A DNA stretch of 64,000 nt from Dugong dugon (taxonomy: Eukaryota; Chordata; Mammalia; Sirenia; Dugongidae). The translations under genes and the position numbers were made by a program. The DNA lies in NCBI GenBank assembly GCA_030035585.1, contig CM057465.1, forward strand, positions 6,609,001-6,673,000, given 5' to 3'. Shown one piece after another: positions 12,001 through 27,000 of this stretch; position 1 is the first letter of the stretch; each line of letters opens with the position of its first letter. The notes beneath the pieces were generated by a model. That model did no database searches. It was not told where the DNA came from and saw only the letters and a program-made list of their open reading frames with translations.

Positions 12001-15000
12001 TAGAGGGTATATCTTGAGCCCATGTCTTTTGAGATATAAGAGAATAAGCAAGTGCAGAGGAGAGATGGGGTAACATAGGTGCCAAAACATAGAGATCTAC
12101 AAGGGACCAGGAAGCAGAAGCTGAAGAGATAAGGACCTTGCTCCAGAGCTGACAGACAGAGAAAGCCTTCCCCTAGAGCCAGTGCTCTGAATTTGGACTT
12201 CTATCCTCCTAAATTGTGAGAAAATAAATTTCTCTTTGTTAAAGCCACCCAAACCAAAAAAACCAAACCCGCTGCCGTCAAGTCAATTCCGACTCGTAGC
12301 AACCCTTTAGGACACCCACTTGTGGTATTTCTGTTATAGCAGCACTAGATAACTAAGGTGGCTTCCTCCTGAGGCTGCTTCTCTTCCGAGGGCAAAATGA
12401 CCGTACTCATTCCTGGCTTCCCAGCTGCACAGCCACAGACTTCAGGGGAAGAGAGAGGCTATCTTTTGTAGTGATACTGTTTTTAAGATCAAAGAAAGGT
12501 TTTCCCCTATAAAGCACCAGCAGTTGTCCCCTTATGATAAACTCACTGCCAGTGAGTCGAGTCTGACTCAGAGCAACCCTACAGGACAGAGCAGAACTGC
12601 CCTATAGGGTTTCCGAGGCTGTAAATCTTTACTGAAGCAGACTACCACATCTTTCTCCTGCGGAGCTAGTGGTAGGGTTGAACTGCCGACATTTTGGTTA
12701 GCAGCTGAGCCACCAGGGCTTCTTCCCCTCATCATAATGGCCAGAATTGGGTCACATGTCCAATCCTGAACCCATCACTGGTTGGGGGAAGGGGGGTGGA
12801 CTTAGCCTTTGACCAAGAAGGCCCACCCCGCTAGGGTGCAGGGGATGCATGAAGAAGAAATGAACTACCTGGTCAGAAATGTGGCCTTTGTTAGGAAGAA
12901 GAAATGGCGCATAGATGCTGAGCAATCTCTACCACGTCTTTTCATTTCATGTGTCACTAATACATTTTGCTAAATTTGTTGGGCTCTTTGATTGCATTTG
13001 TAGTATTTTTTGGGAATCAGAAAGCATCTTTGCGTTAGTCTTCATTGGCTTTTCTGTAATCTTCTATTTAGTGGTTTTTCCCTTTGCTTTTGTATTTAGA
13101 AAGTTCTGCCCCACCTCATTACTGAGTAAATATTTATCAACATTTTCTTCCTGTTGGTTTTTTTAACCTGAAATTTATTTTACTATATGGTATGATATAT
13201 CCTCATGGTGCAGTGGGTAAGAGCTCGGCTGCTAACCAAATGGCTGGCAGTTTGAATCCACCAGCCATTCCCTGGAAACCCTATAGGGCAGTTCTACTCT
13301 GTCCTATAGGGTCACTATGAGTCGGAATCGACTAGACAGCAATGGTTTTTTTTTTTTTTTTAATATGGTATGATATACAAAAACAAATCATACTAAAATA
13401 TGGTCTGACCCCACACATCTGTCAGTTTGTGTTACTATGGTGGATTGTGTGATGCTGAAAGCTCTGCCACCAGTATTTCAAATACCAGCAGGGTCACCCA
13501 TGGTAGACAGGTTTCAGTGGAGCTTCCAGACTAAGACAGACTAGGAAGAAGGACGTGGCAATCTACTTCTAAAACACTTGGCCAGTGAAAACCGTATGAA
13601 TAGCAGTGGAACATTGTCTGATATAGTACCGGAAAATAAGCCCCTCAGGTTGGAAGGCACTCAGATACAACTTGGGAAGAGCTGCCTCCTTTAAGTAGAG
13701 TCGGCCTTAATGACATAAATGGGGTCAAGCTTTTGGGACCTTCATTTGCTGTTGTGGCATGACTCAAAATTAGAAGAAACAGCCGCAAACATCCATTAAT
13801 AATAGGAACATGGATTGAAGTATGAACTAGGAAAATTGGAAATCATCAAAAATAAAATAGAACACATGAACATCGATATCCTAGGCATTAGTGAGCTGAA
13901 ATGCACTGGTATCGGCCATTTTGAATTGGACAGTCATATGACCTGCTATACCCGGGATGACAAATTGAAGAGGAATGGCATTGCATTCATCATCAGAAAG
14001 AAGATTTCAGGATCTATCCTGAAGTACAACACTGTCAGTGGTAGGACAATATCCATATGCCTACAAGGAAGACCAGTTAATAAGACTATCATTCAAATTT
14101 ACACACCAACCACTTAAGGCCAAAGGTGAAGAAATTGAAGATTTTACCAACTCCTGTAGTGTGAAATTGATCAAACATGCAGTCAAGATGCATTGATAAT
14201 TACTGGTGATTGGAATGCAAAAGTTGGAAACAAAAAAGAAGAATTGGTAGTTGGAAAATATGGCCTTGTTTATAGAAACACCACCAGAGATCGAATGATA
14301 GAATTTTACAAGACCAACAATGACTTCTTCATTGCAGATACCTTTTTTCAACAACATAAATGGCGACTATACATGTAGACCTCACCAGATGGAATACACA
14401 GGAATCAAATTGACAACATCTGTGGAAAGAGATGATGGAATAGCTCAGTATCACCAGTCAGAACAAGGCCAGGCCCACTGTGGAACAGATCATCAATTGC
14501 TCATATGCAAGTTCAAGTTGAAAATGAAGAAAATTAGAACAAGTCCAAAGTCCAACCTTGAATATATCCCACCTGAATTTAGAGACCATCTCAAGAATAG
14601 ATTTGACACATTGAACACTAATGACCAAAGACCAGATGAGTTGTGGAAGGACATCATACATGAAGAAAGCAAGAGGTCATTAAAAAGACAGGAAAGAAAG
14701 AAAAGACCAAAATGGATGTCAGAAGAGACTCTGAAACTTGCTCTTGAATGTCGAGTAGCTAAAGCAAATGGAAGAAATGAACTGAAAAAGAGCTGAACAG
14801 AAAATTTCAAAAGGCAGCTTGAGAAGACGTAGTAAGTATTATAATGACATGTGCAAAGAGCTGGAAATAGAAAGCCAAAAGAGAAGAAGACGCTCGGCAT
14901 TTCTCAAGCTGAAAGAACTGAAGAAAAAATTCAAGCCTCAAGTTACAGTAGTGAAGGATTCTATGGAGAAAATATTAAATGATGCAGGAAGCATCAAAAG

Positions 15001-18000
15001 AAGATGGAAGGAATACACAGAGTCACTGTACCAGCCATTTCAGGAGGTAGCATATGATCAGGAACTGATGGTATTAGAAGAAGTCCAGGCTGCACTGAAG
15101 GTATTGGTGAAAAACAAAAACACGTCTCCAAGAATTGTTGGAATATCAACTGAGATGTTCCAACGAACAGATGCAGCACTGGAAGTGCTCATTCGTCTTT
15201 GCCAAGAAATTTGGAAGACAGCTACCTGGCCAACTGACTGGAAGAGATCTATATTTACGCCTATTCCCAAGAAAGGTGATCCAGCCGAATGTGGAAATTA
15301 TAGAACAGTATCATTAATATCACAGGCAAGCAAAATTTTGCTGAAGATCAATCAAAAGCAGCTGCAGCAGTATATCGACAGGGAAGTGCCAGAAATTCAG
15401 GCCGGATTAAGAAGAGGATGTGGAACCAGAAATATGTCAGATGGATCCTGGCTGAAAGCAGAGAATACCAGAAAGATGTGTACCTGTGTTTTATTGACTA
15501 TGCAAAGGCATTCTACTATGTGGATCATAACAAATTACAGGTAACATTGTGAAGAATGGGAATTCCAGAACACTTAACTATGCTCATGAGGGACCTGTAC
15601 ATAGACAAGAGGCAGTTGTTTGAACAGAAGAAGCGGATACTGTGTGGTTTAAAGTCAGGTAGGGTTTGCATCAGGGTTGTATCCTTTCACCATACTTATT
15701 CAATCTCTATGCCAAGCAAAAAATCCTAGAAGGTGGACTATATGTAGGAGAACATAGCATCAGGATTGGAGGAAGACTCATTATCAGCCTGTGATAGGCA
15801 GATGACACAACCTTGCTTGCTGAAAGTGAAGAGGACTTGAAGCACTTACTGATGAATACCAAAGACTCAGCCTTCACTATGGATTATACCTCAACATGAA
15901 GGAAACAAAAATCCTTACAACTGGACCAATAAGCTACATCATGATAAACGGAGAAAAGATTGAAGTTGTCAAGGATTTCATTTTACTTGGTTCAACAATC
16001 AACGCCCATGGAAAACAGCAGTCAAGAAATCAAACCAAGTATTGCATTGGGCAAATATGTTGCAGAAGACCTCTTGAAAGTGTTAAAAAGCAAAGATGTC
16101 ACTTTAAGGATCAAGGTGCACCTGACCCAAGTCATGGTGTTTTCAGTCACCTCACATGCATGTGAAAACTGGACAACTAATAAGAAAGACTGAAGAAGAA
16201 TTGATGTTTTTGAATTATGGTGTTGGCAAAGGATATTGAATAAACCATGGACTGCCAGAAGAACGAACAAATCTGTCTTGGAAGAAGTACAGCCAGAAGG
16301 CTCCTTAGAAGCAAGGATGGTGAGACTACGTCTCACATACTTTGAACATGTTATCAGAAGGGACCAGTCCCTGGAGAAGGACATCATGCTTGGTAAAATA
16401 AGAGGGTCGGTGAAAAAGAGGAAGACCCTCAACAAGCTCGACTGATACAGTGGCTGCAACCATGGGCTCAAGCATAACAATTGTGAGGATGGCGCAGAAC
16501 CCAGCGGTGTTTCGTTCTGTTGTTCATAGGGTCGCTATGAGTAGGAACTGACTGGACGGCACCTAACCACATACCGTATGAGGTAAGGATCTACTTTTAA
16601 AAAGGTTGCCGAGTTAGCCAGTTGACCCACCAACATTGAATCAAATAATCCTTCTGTTTGTAGTGAATTGAAATGTCACCTTTATCATATATTATTAATT
16701 AACCCACCCTGGAAAGTCAACGGAGTTTTCCTGGAGGGACCCCCTGAGGCACTTTTGCCCTTCCCTCTTTACACGAGTTAGTCCTGCTCATCTTTATCAG
16801 GTCTCAGCCTAAGTGTTACCTTCCTCCTGGGCTGGACCCTCCACTCTGCCCTAAGACCTGTGCTTGTATGCTGAAGGGCTTGTGACTCTGCTGTAAACCC
16901 AGGTGACATGTCGACTCCCTGCAAGCTCTGCAGGGGCAAGGACTGAGTATTTTTCATCATTGAATCCTTAGTGTCTAATACATAGTAGGCGAGCAAGAGA
17001 TATTCTTAATGAGGGAATACGTGGAGGTGATTATGAGTGGTTATCGGTTAGCAGATGAAGAAATAAGGAGGTAAAGCGTGTTCCTGCAAAAGCATCAAAG
17101 ACTCCTAGAGGGCTGCAGGCATACGTGCCTTGCCTTAGCAGTTGGGCGTCCAGGGCATGCCAGTCATTGTTGTTCTTAACCCCTAATAGGCTCTGCAATC
17201 TGATAAAGAAGTTGAGGCCCAGCTCACACTTCTGCTGCAGCAAGTAGCATCCCAGGAAGATATTTTATTGAGGACGGCTGCTCCCAACCTAAGAGCCCAG
17301 GAGAAATTGAAGGCGGTCAGAGACAAGTTTCAGGAGTCCACAGATGGTGAAACTGAGCTTTATTTAGTTGTTATGCTAATGAGATCAGAGTCCTGGGTGT
17401 TGAAGTTTTGATTTCTAGAGCCCTTTCCACCAGCCCCCATGGATTGCACCTTTGTTTTTATTATCTGTATTTTCCTCTGTTGTCTTAGATTAGCGTGGAC
17501 TTTTAGTACTGAATCACTAATTGTTCCCTTTTTGAAAAATGTTCAGCTTTCATTTAAAAACAGATTTACTTGTTATTTTAGAACAGATAATACTTAACAT
17601 ACTTTTTCAAGCCTGAATAATAGGCATATGGAATACTCTGTCTGAACTTGTCACTATTATTTAGAAGTTGGCCCTACTTGACAAAGGCTCACAAATTGTA
17701 AGGGCCATGTTTTTGGAATTAATAATAGTTGAGGTATTCTGAAGGTAGATTTACTCCAGAAAACCAAACTTAAAATCCAATTTTAAAAATATTTCATGCT
17801 TTAAAGTTTAAATAAGAGAAGCCCTCCAGTGGTCGTAAAATAAAGTAAGAACATTGATTCTCTCTTAGCTTTTGAGGCCAGCAGAAAGGAAGCCAGAATG
17901 TGTAGGCAAGAGTTTGAACAGGTGAAAAAAAGGAGATACGATCTTTTCAGCCAGTGTTTTGAGCACGTGTCAGTCTCAATTGATCAAATCTACAAGAAGC

Positions 18001-21000
18001 TCTGCAGAAACAACAGCGCCCAAGTATGTATTTTTCACCCCCAAATTCTAGTGGAAACATTGTGTTACTGTTGGTGGCTGTTTTCTGGTGGGAAATAAGT
18101 AACAGCCACCACATGATGTGAGCAACTCACTTAAGGGCAAAGTCGATCCCTGAAGACGGGCGTCAGAATGGCCTGTGTTCCAGATCCCACTCACCACCGC
18201 CAGCCCCTCCGGCCCATTTCTTCATGTGAAAAATGAGCAGGTCAGATCATTTGGTTTCCAAGTTCTCTTCACTTTTGAAATTCTTGTCTGGTACTACTTT
18301 GATTTAATGGAACTGTTCATATCTGTGGTAAAGGTAGAGGATGCTGGGAAAATGGCTGATCTCTGGGGTAGGTGAAGTAACAAAGGGGTGGGGGTGGGGT
18401 GGAGGAAAGAACGAAAGGCAGGATTCAGACCAGATATGTCCCTTTGTCTGACGGTCTCTTGGCTGTAAGCACTCGCCCCTTCCTTTATCGGTACCCGTGG
18501 TAATGCTTGTTGAATTATGTGTGGACTGAAGGCAGAGGTGGGGTCTTCTAGACTTGTTTTGATGTCTTTCTCATGTTTTTCCTTTGTGAATGAGGTAATA
18601 AAATTGCAACTTCTGTAAGACCGAAAAAAAACCATTAACCCCGCCAGGGCGGAGTTCATCACTGTATCTGCAGCCCCTGGCCCAGAATAGGTGCTCTTTA
18701 ACGTTCCATGAATGGACCAGTGAGTGGGCTGGATGGAGGCCATTGGTTGAGACTCGCGGCACGTGCTGCTCTTCAGATGGCAGTTGGTGGGGAGGCTTGG
18801 GTGTGTTAGAATGTTTTCTCTCTAAACCCACCCATACAACTCTGTTGTCTGTGATTACATGTAAATTCATTATTTTCAAGCATTGGTATTTTTTCACCAA
18901 AATGGAGAAAAACCTAACCAATAGAGTATTTCACAGTTAAACTGTCAAAATCCCAAACTAAAATTTACTGGTTGCTTTTCTGATAGTGCTAAATGAGTAA
19001 CGTGTTTCAGGCATTTCTGAGCCCGGAGAACCCCGAAGAGCCTTACTTGGAGGGGATCAGCTATAACTGCGTGGCCCCAGGCAAACGGTTTATGCCGATG
19101 GACAATCTGTCAGGGGGAGAGAAGTGTGTGGCCGCGCTGGCGCTCCTGTTCGCTGTGCACAGGTGAGGTCGCAACAGACAGACGTTAATGCTGCGTCGTC
19201 GGGGCGGAAACCAGGGGGCCTCCCCACAGAGGAGCTGTTAACTGCTTGTCATTAGTAATACTTAGCAAATGTGGGACAGAACTGTTTCCTCCAGTCAGGC
19301 AATTCAGGGCATGTTTCAGGCCTGTGACAATTTAGACAGGAAGCCTAAGAGAGAGTTCAGTCTTTGACATATTTTTATTCCATTCCTGTTATCAGTAGCT
19401 ACTAATATTCCAGCTCTGTAGAACAGCAAGAAGAAAAAGAAATATTTCAATTGGCCAGATGTGACATCAGGATTGCCAAAACAACAACAAACTTAAGCAA
19501 ACAAACAAAACTTACATATTATTTTCCTAGTCCCTATTCAGAGATCTGCTGGCTAGTAAACGATGTTAAGCGAAGCATTTCTTCTGAAAAACAGTATTTC
19601 ACCTCCACTGACAATAGTGGCGGCACCGTTTGTAAGCGAGTCAGGAAGCGAACAGCTAGCTAAAACTAAGGCGATGGAAAGCTTCCAACGTTCAAAGCAC
19701 AGCGGTGGACCTAAGGTGTGGATGATGCTGCCTCTCTATTTCCACATCAGGAAATAAACATAAAGGAGTTCTACCACGATTTTTCATGGGTCTGAAGAAG
19801 GAAGAGCTATAGGTTACCACAGGCAAGGAAAAGAGAATGCCCGAGAGGCAGGGACCCCAGCGTGAGCCTGTGCTGAGTAAATCTCAGCAGAGTTAGGCCG
19901 TCACTCAGGCTCGGCCCATCCATTTGGTCGGCAGGTCTTTACTATGTGTTTACTGTGTGCCGGGTGCTGTTGTAGGTGTTGGGTATCAGTGAACAAAAAA
20001 GATAGAAATCTCCGTTTTCTTTTGGGAAGACAGATAATAAATAAGGTGTGTTAGTAAGTTATTCTCCAGTGCAGAGAATTCGAGGAAATGACAAGCGCCG
20101 TAGAGAAGACAATGAAGCAGGAGGTGGATCTGGAGAGAGGCAGGGAAGGGCTTGCAGTGTTACAAAGAGAAGCCAGGGAAGGCCTGTTTGAGAAGGTGCC
20201 ATTTGGGCAAAGATCTGAAGGAATTGAGGGAGCAGGTCATGTGGACAGCTAAGGGAAGAATGTTCTAGGCACGAGGAACAGCAAATGTAAAGGCTCTGAA
20301 GCAGGAGTGAGCCTGGCCATGTGGAGAATAGACTCTGCAGGCAGGGGCAGGCGCCGGCTTGGGAAACTGTTGTAACATGGTGAGAGGTGATGAGGTGATG
20401 GTGGTTGGACCAGGGTGATAGCAGAAAGCTGAGCAGACAGAATGTGCTGACAGACAGGTGGTGGTGGTGTGGTTAGGTGCCGTCCGGTCGGTTCCGACTC
20501 ATAGCCACCCTCTGTACAACAAAACAAAACACTGCCCGGTCCTGCACCATGCCCACGATTGTTAGGCTTGAGCCCATTGTTGCAGCCACTGTGTTGATCC
20601 ATCTCGCTGAGGGTCTTCCTCTTTTTCATTGGCCCTCTGCTTTACCAAGCATGATGTCCTTCTCCAGGGACTGACCTCTCCTGGCAACATGTCCAAAGTA
20701 TGTAAGACGTAGTCTCGCCATCCTTGCTTCTAAGGAGCATTTTGGTTGTGCTTCTTCCAAGACAGATTTCTTCGTTCTTTTGGCCGTCCACGGTATACTT
20801 AATATTCTTCACCAACACCACAATTCAAAGGTTTTATAGATCTCTTCCAGTCAGTTGGCCAGGCAGCTGTCTTCCAAATTTCCTGACAAAGACGAATGAG
20901 CACTTCCAGTGCTGCATCTGTTTGTTGAAACATCTCAATTGATATTCTGTCAATTCCTGGAGCCTTGTTTTTCACCAGTGCCTTCAGTGCAGCTTGGCTT

Positions 21001-24000
21001 CTTCCTTCCATACCATCGGTTCCTGATCATATGCTACCTCCTGAAATGGTTGAACGTCGACCGATTCTTTTTGGTACAGTGACTCTGTGTATTCCTTCCA
21101 TCTTCTCTTGATGCTTCCTGCATCATTTAACATTTTCCCCGTAGAATCCTTCACCACTGCAACTCGAGGCTTGAATTGTTTCTTCAGTTCTTTCAGCTTG
21201 AGAAATGCTGAGAATGTTCTTCCCTTTTGGTTTTCTATCTCCAGCTCTTTGCACGTATCATTATAATACTTTACTATGTCTTCTCGAGCCGCCTTTTGAA
21301 ATCTTCTGTTCAGCTCTTTTTCAGTTCATTTCTTCCACTTGCTTTAGCTACTCGACATTCAAGAGCAAGTTTCAGAGTCTCTTCTGACATCCATTTTGGT
21401 CTTTTCTTTCTTTCCTGTCTTTTTAATGACATCTTGCTTTCTTCATGTATGATGTCCATGATGTCATTCCACAACGCATCTGGTCTTCAGTCATTAGTGT
21501 TCAGCGTGTCAAATCTATTCTTGAGATGGTCTCTAAATTCAGGTGGGATGTACTCAAGGTCGTACTTTGGCTCTTGTGGACCTGTTCTAATTTTCTTCAG
21601 TTTCAGTTTGAACTTGCATATGAGCAACTGATGATCTGTTCCGCAGTCGGCCCCTGGCCTTGTTCTGACTGATGATATTGAGCTTTTCCATCGTCTCTTT
21701 CCACAGATGTAGTCAGTTTGATTGCTGTGTTTTCCACCTGGTGAGGTCTATGTGTATAGTCACTGTTTACGTTGCTGAAAAAAGGTATTTGCAGTGACAA
21801 AGTCATTGGTCTTGCAAAATTCTATCCTGCGATCTCTGGCATCGTTTCTATCACCAAGGCCATATTTTCCAACTATCAATCCTTCTTTGTTTCTAACTTT
21901 CGCATTCCAATCACCAGTAATTATCAATGCATCCTGATTGCATGTTCGATTAATTTCAGACTGCAGAAGCTGGTAAAAGTCTTGTGTTTCTTCATCTCTG
22001 GCCTTAGCGGTTGGTGCGTCAATTTAAATAGCAGTCCTATTAACTGGTCTTCCTTGTAGGCACATGTGTATTATCCTATCACTGACAGCGTCGTACTTCA
22101 GGATAGATCTTGAAATGTTCTTTTTGACGAGGAATGCAACGCCGTTCCTCTTCAAGTTGTCATTGCCAGCATAGCAGACCATATGATTGTCCGATTCAAA
22201 ATGGCCGATACCAGTCCATTTCAGCTCACTAATGCCTATGGATGTTTATGCGTTCCATTTCATTTTTGACGATTTCCAATTTTCCTAGATTTGTACTTTG
22301 TACATTCCACATTTCAATTATTAATGGATGTTTCTTCTCATTTTGAGTCATGCTACATCAGCAAATGAAGGTCCCGAAAGCTTGACTCCATCCACGTCAT
22401 TAAGGTTGACTCTACTTTGAGGAGGCAGCTCTTCTCCGGTCGTTTTTTGAGTGCCTTCCAGCTGAGGGGCTCATCTTCCGGCACTATATCAGTGTCCCAC
22501 TGCTATTCATAAGGTTTTCACTGGCTGAGTCTTTTCAGAAGTAGACTGCCGGGTCCTTCTCCTAGTCTGTCTTAGTCTGGAAGCTCAGCGGAAACCTGTC
22601 CACTATGGGTGACCCTGCTGGTATCTGAATACCAGTGGCATAGCTTCCAGCATCACAGCAACACACAAGCCCCCACAGTAGGACAAACTGACAGACACGT
22701 GGAGGACAGACAGGTGTAGGGTGTGAAAAGAGAAGTCAGGGATGACTCCGTGGGTTTTGGCCTAGTCAGCTAGAGGGATAAGAGCCGCCATTAACTGAGA
22801 TGAAGAAACCCACAGGAGAGAAAAGGTTTGCAGGAGCAAGTGAGGGGTGTGGTTTTGGATGAGTTCGAAATGTTGATTAGACACCAGATGGAATTGTTGA
22901 ATGCGCCATTGGACATGTGAGGGGAGAGTTCAGAGAAGGGCAGATGCGGGTAGACACGTGGGCGCCATCACTAGACGGATGGTACTCAAAACCCAAGACC
23001 AGATGAGACCACCAGGGCGGCCAGTTAGATAAGAGAGTGCAAGCTGCCGAAGGGGCCTGGAAGGAGCAGTGGGTAAGGTGGGGAGAGGAGGCTGGGGCCA
23101 CAGAAGTCAAGAGAAGCATTTCCAGGAGGAGGGGACAGTGCCCAACCTCAGTAGTGCCTGTCTTGGTCCACGGGAGAGGGCTGAAAACGGAGCCGTGGGT
23201 TTAGCAACATAGAGCCGTTGACAAGTCAGAAGCCCCCAAAAGCAGGTTTCTCATGTACTCTGAATACCCTCCTCCAAGCCTTTTATAAACAAATAGAAAG
23301 TTGTAACTTACTGAATTGTCATCTTTTCCCTAGCTTTCGGCCAGCCCCGTTCTTTGTCTTAGATGAAGTGGACGCAGCCCTGGACAATACTAACATTGGC
23401 AAAGTAAGTGTCTTTCTGCTTTTGACTTTCATTAGCCTGTACACAATTCAAGGATCACACTGGGTCAGAAGGCAGTTAATCCTGAGCAAACAGGATTGTG
23501 GGCAAAGCGATGATAACTAAATAAAAATCAAAATATTTTTAAAACCCAAGTTAAACATCTAGAAACAGGACGACACAGGGTTAGGGGACCCTCGGTGAGT
23601 TGTTGGGGATTGACACAGGGAGCTGGTGAAGACGGCCGCGCGCCGCCCCACATCCAGATGTCCACGACCAGAGGTCCCTGTAGCAGGCCGCGGCACACAG
23701 GCTTATGTGGTCTCATCAAATTAACTGTTAAATGAAGTCCAAAAATAACATTTCTAAATAAAATTCCAAAGGATTTAAAGTTTAAAACTCTGCCATCACC
23801 CCCCCGCCCAATTTTATTTATCAGAATACAGCCAGTCACTTAAACTATAATTGTGTACAATTCTGTTTTCAGTATCTAGGACAATGAGGGAACTAAGGGA
23901 ACAGTATAAGTCTAGAGTTAATTTTAAAGGTCTGCATGGACGGCACAGCCACACTGAGGAGGCAGGCTCTCAGCCCATGTGTTCTGAGCATCACTGGATT

Positions 24001-27000
24001 GAATTTCTGCCATGAGAGTGGGTTACTTGGTCAGCCATGACCATACCCACCACTGCCAGGAGGGAGTGCTCCAGCTGCAGACTCTTGGGTCACAAGCCAC
24101 TGCCAGGCCTTCCATCTGGAAAGGAATCAGACTCTCCTGGCTGATTCCAGGCCCAGCCATCTTCCAGAAACCACTAGGCTTTGCATTTAGGCCTGCTCAC
24201 AGGCAGGCTGCTCTGGCCACACTGATGGATGTGTTTCTCATTACTAACTTGTAAATCGGAATTCTCCTCTAGACCTCAGTCTTGGGAGCTTGGTTCGTGA
24301 GTTCACCCTGAGAGGTGTACTCACTCCTGGGGTGCTGCCCCCTGCAGGTCTAGGCCTCCAAAGCTGGCCTCTCACGCTTCTTACTCCACTGAGTCTCACC
24401 TGAAATGCCTGGGAGTCATATCTGCAGTCGCTGCAGCCTGAGGGGCCTTCTGGTGGCATTTCCCAAGTGGTACTGTTGTCGTGAGGTGCTGTCGATTCAG
24501 TTCCGACTCAGCGACCCCATGTAAGACAGAGTGAAAGAAACATCGCCCCGTCCTGCGCCATCCTCACGACCATTATGCTCAAGCCCATTATTGAAGCCAC
24601 TGTTTGTCAGTCCATCTCATTGAGGGTCTTCCTCTCTTTCGCTGACCCTCTGCTTTACCAAGCATGATGTCCTTCTCCAGCAACTGGTCCCTCCTGACAA
24701 CACGTCCAAAGTATGGGAGACAAAGTCTCGCTGCCCTTGCTTCTAAGGAGCATTCTGGCTGAACTTCTCCCAAGACAGATTTGTTCATCCTTTTGGCAGC
24801 CCCTGGTATATTCAATATATTTCACCAGCACCATAATGCAAAGGCATCAATTCTTCTTTGGGCTTCCTTATTCACTGTCCAGCTTTTACATGCATATGAG
24901 GCGATTGACAACACCATTGCTCGAGTCAGGCACACCTTAGTCCTCTTTGCGAGTTGTATTAACCTAACCCGAATCTCTTTAGTGCCCTGCTTTTTCAGCA
25001 GGTCACAGTCAGCAGGATACATACCCCATGGTTCGTACCCACAAAATGTAGAAAACCAACAAATCCCCAGTCCCCTGAGCCTCATGCAAAGGACAGACCA
25101 GAGCCACATCCTACTACTGGCCCCAAACCATCAGTCTTCCTGGTAACTTGGAGAAGGAACAGGGGAAAGGGACAGATCCTGCTTTGCCTCTGCCGAGCGC
25201 CAGCTCATCTGCGCCAGGTGACTGGCTCCCGGCCTGGCTCCTCAGGCCGCCCCCTTGCCAGGCTAGTTGTGGCGCTGCATGTCCCATATCCTGTGGGAGG
25301 GGACATTTGTGGACTCTTTCCTCACTGGCATTTAAGGTATCCACATCTTCTGACACAGTTTAGGAGTTGGTTTTGGTGGCACCTGCAGGCACTAGGTCTT
25401 CCTTGAGACTCCTGACACCCAGCCCACATACTAAAACACCTAAATGCTTGTTTCCCTTTGAGACCCGTGTTCCCGGCACTCCAGTGCTGTGTGTGTGTGC
25501 CTTCGTGCAGTAGGAGCAGGTGTGAAGTAGCCTCCGCTCCCTCTTGTGATCAGGGTGCCCGACATCTGTACAGTAAAACCTGCTAAAGCCGGAACCTGTG
25601 TAAGGTGGATACCTGTCAGAGAATGAAAACTCAAATATCTTCCAGCAGTTGAATAAAACGAGTATTTGAAAAGTGGTTAAGGACTGCACCCTGTCACTGT
25701 CAGAGGCGGAAAACTTGCATGACCAGGGAAGAACAAAGCAGTCCTGTCAAGTTCTGGCTCTCCCAGGTTTCACTGTAACAGGTAACCCTCCGAGCAGAGC
25801 GCATGCCCTAGGTCTCAGCATCTCATCCCCTCGCCCAGGCCTTTCAGTCCCCTGTCCCAGCAGGTGCGACCACCGCCTCTCGGGCTGGAGTCCCCTCCAC
25901 CTGCGAACTCGGCCTCCTGGTTCACCTCAGCCAGTGATGCAGTCCCCAGCTGCAGCTGCCACCCCTGCTCCCTAAGCTGGGCTCCTCACTGTCCTCCTCC
26001 GAGTTCTCACTAGTTTGTTCACCAAGACCCCTTTCTACCCGTTTGTTCTTACTCCATATCCTTGGAATTGAGCTGAAAGAGCCACTGAGTTCACCTCTAA
26101 CCAACTGACTTACCAATTATAAATACATAGATTGCCACAGTTTTCCCCCATCTTCAGGCTTTGAGTTGGCAAAATAGGAAGTTGGAAGTTTAAATACCAG
26201 CCCCTCTTCACCCTCATAAAATATTCAAATGGTGGTTTTTATCGTGTTACAAGGCTGATTGCATAGTCACACAGTAGTATCCTAAATTAGAGCTTTATTT
26301 TGTAAAAATACTTAGTTTTATATCATGGATTTAATGAGTTTTCTACTTTTTTACTTACCTCATATTTTAGAATCTATTTGCATTTCTGCAGTTATGGTGG
26401 ACTGACACGCAGTCACTGTGCCCAGAAACCAGGCCTCCTTCTCCTTGCTGGTAAAAGTGCTTTTTATATCTTCCCAGGTATCAAGTTACATCAAAGAACA
26501 GACTCAGGAGCAGTTCCAAATGATAATCATTTCCCTAAAAGAGGAGCTCTATTCCAGAGCTGATGCGCTCATCGGCATCTATCCGGAGGTAAGAACAAAC
26601 TGCGGGGGGGGGGGGGGGGGGTACCTTAACATCACCTCGCCTCCTTCCTGGCGGGCCGGGCCTTTCCAATTAAAGCTCCCAAACGCAGGTGGGTCAGGCT
26701 GTGGTGGCGGATGCATAATGCGGGGAAGGGAATTAGTGTTGCTGACCGATACAAAGTGGTTAAAAGGCACATGTGTGAGTTATGTGTATTTTACCATTTT
26801 TAAAAATGTATCTCAGAATTACAATAGGGGAAAAAAGTTATAAATGGAGTCTGGAGATACTGTTTGGTTTCTGCACTGGATACAGGCTTAAATGATTTTG
26901 TGATCCAATAAGATTTCCAACTACTCAAATATTTTTCTGTGACAGTACAGAGAATTAAGAGCTATTTTAAATGAAACAAGCAAACTGAACATTGCAAAAC

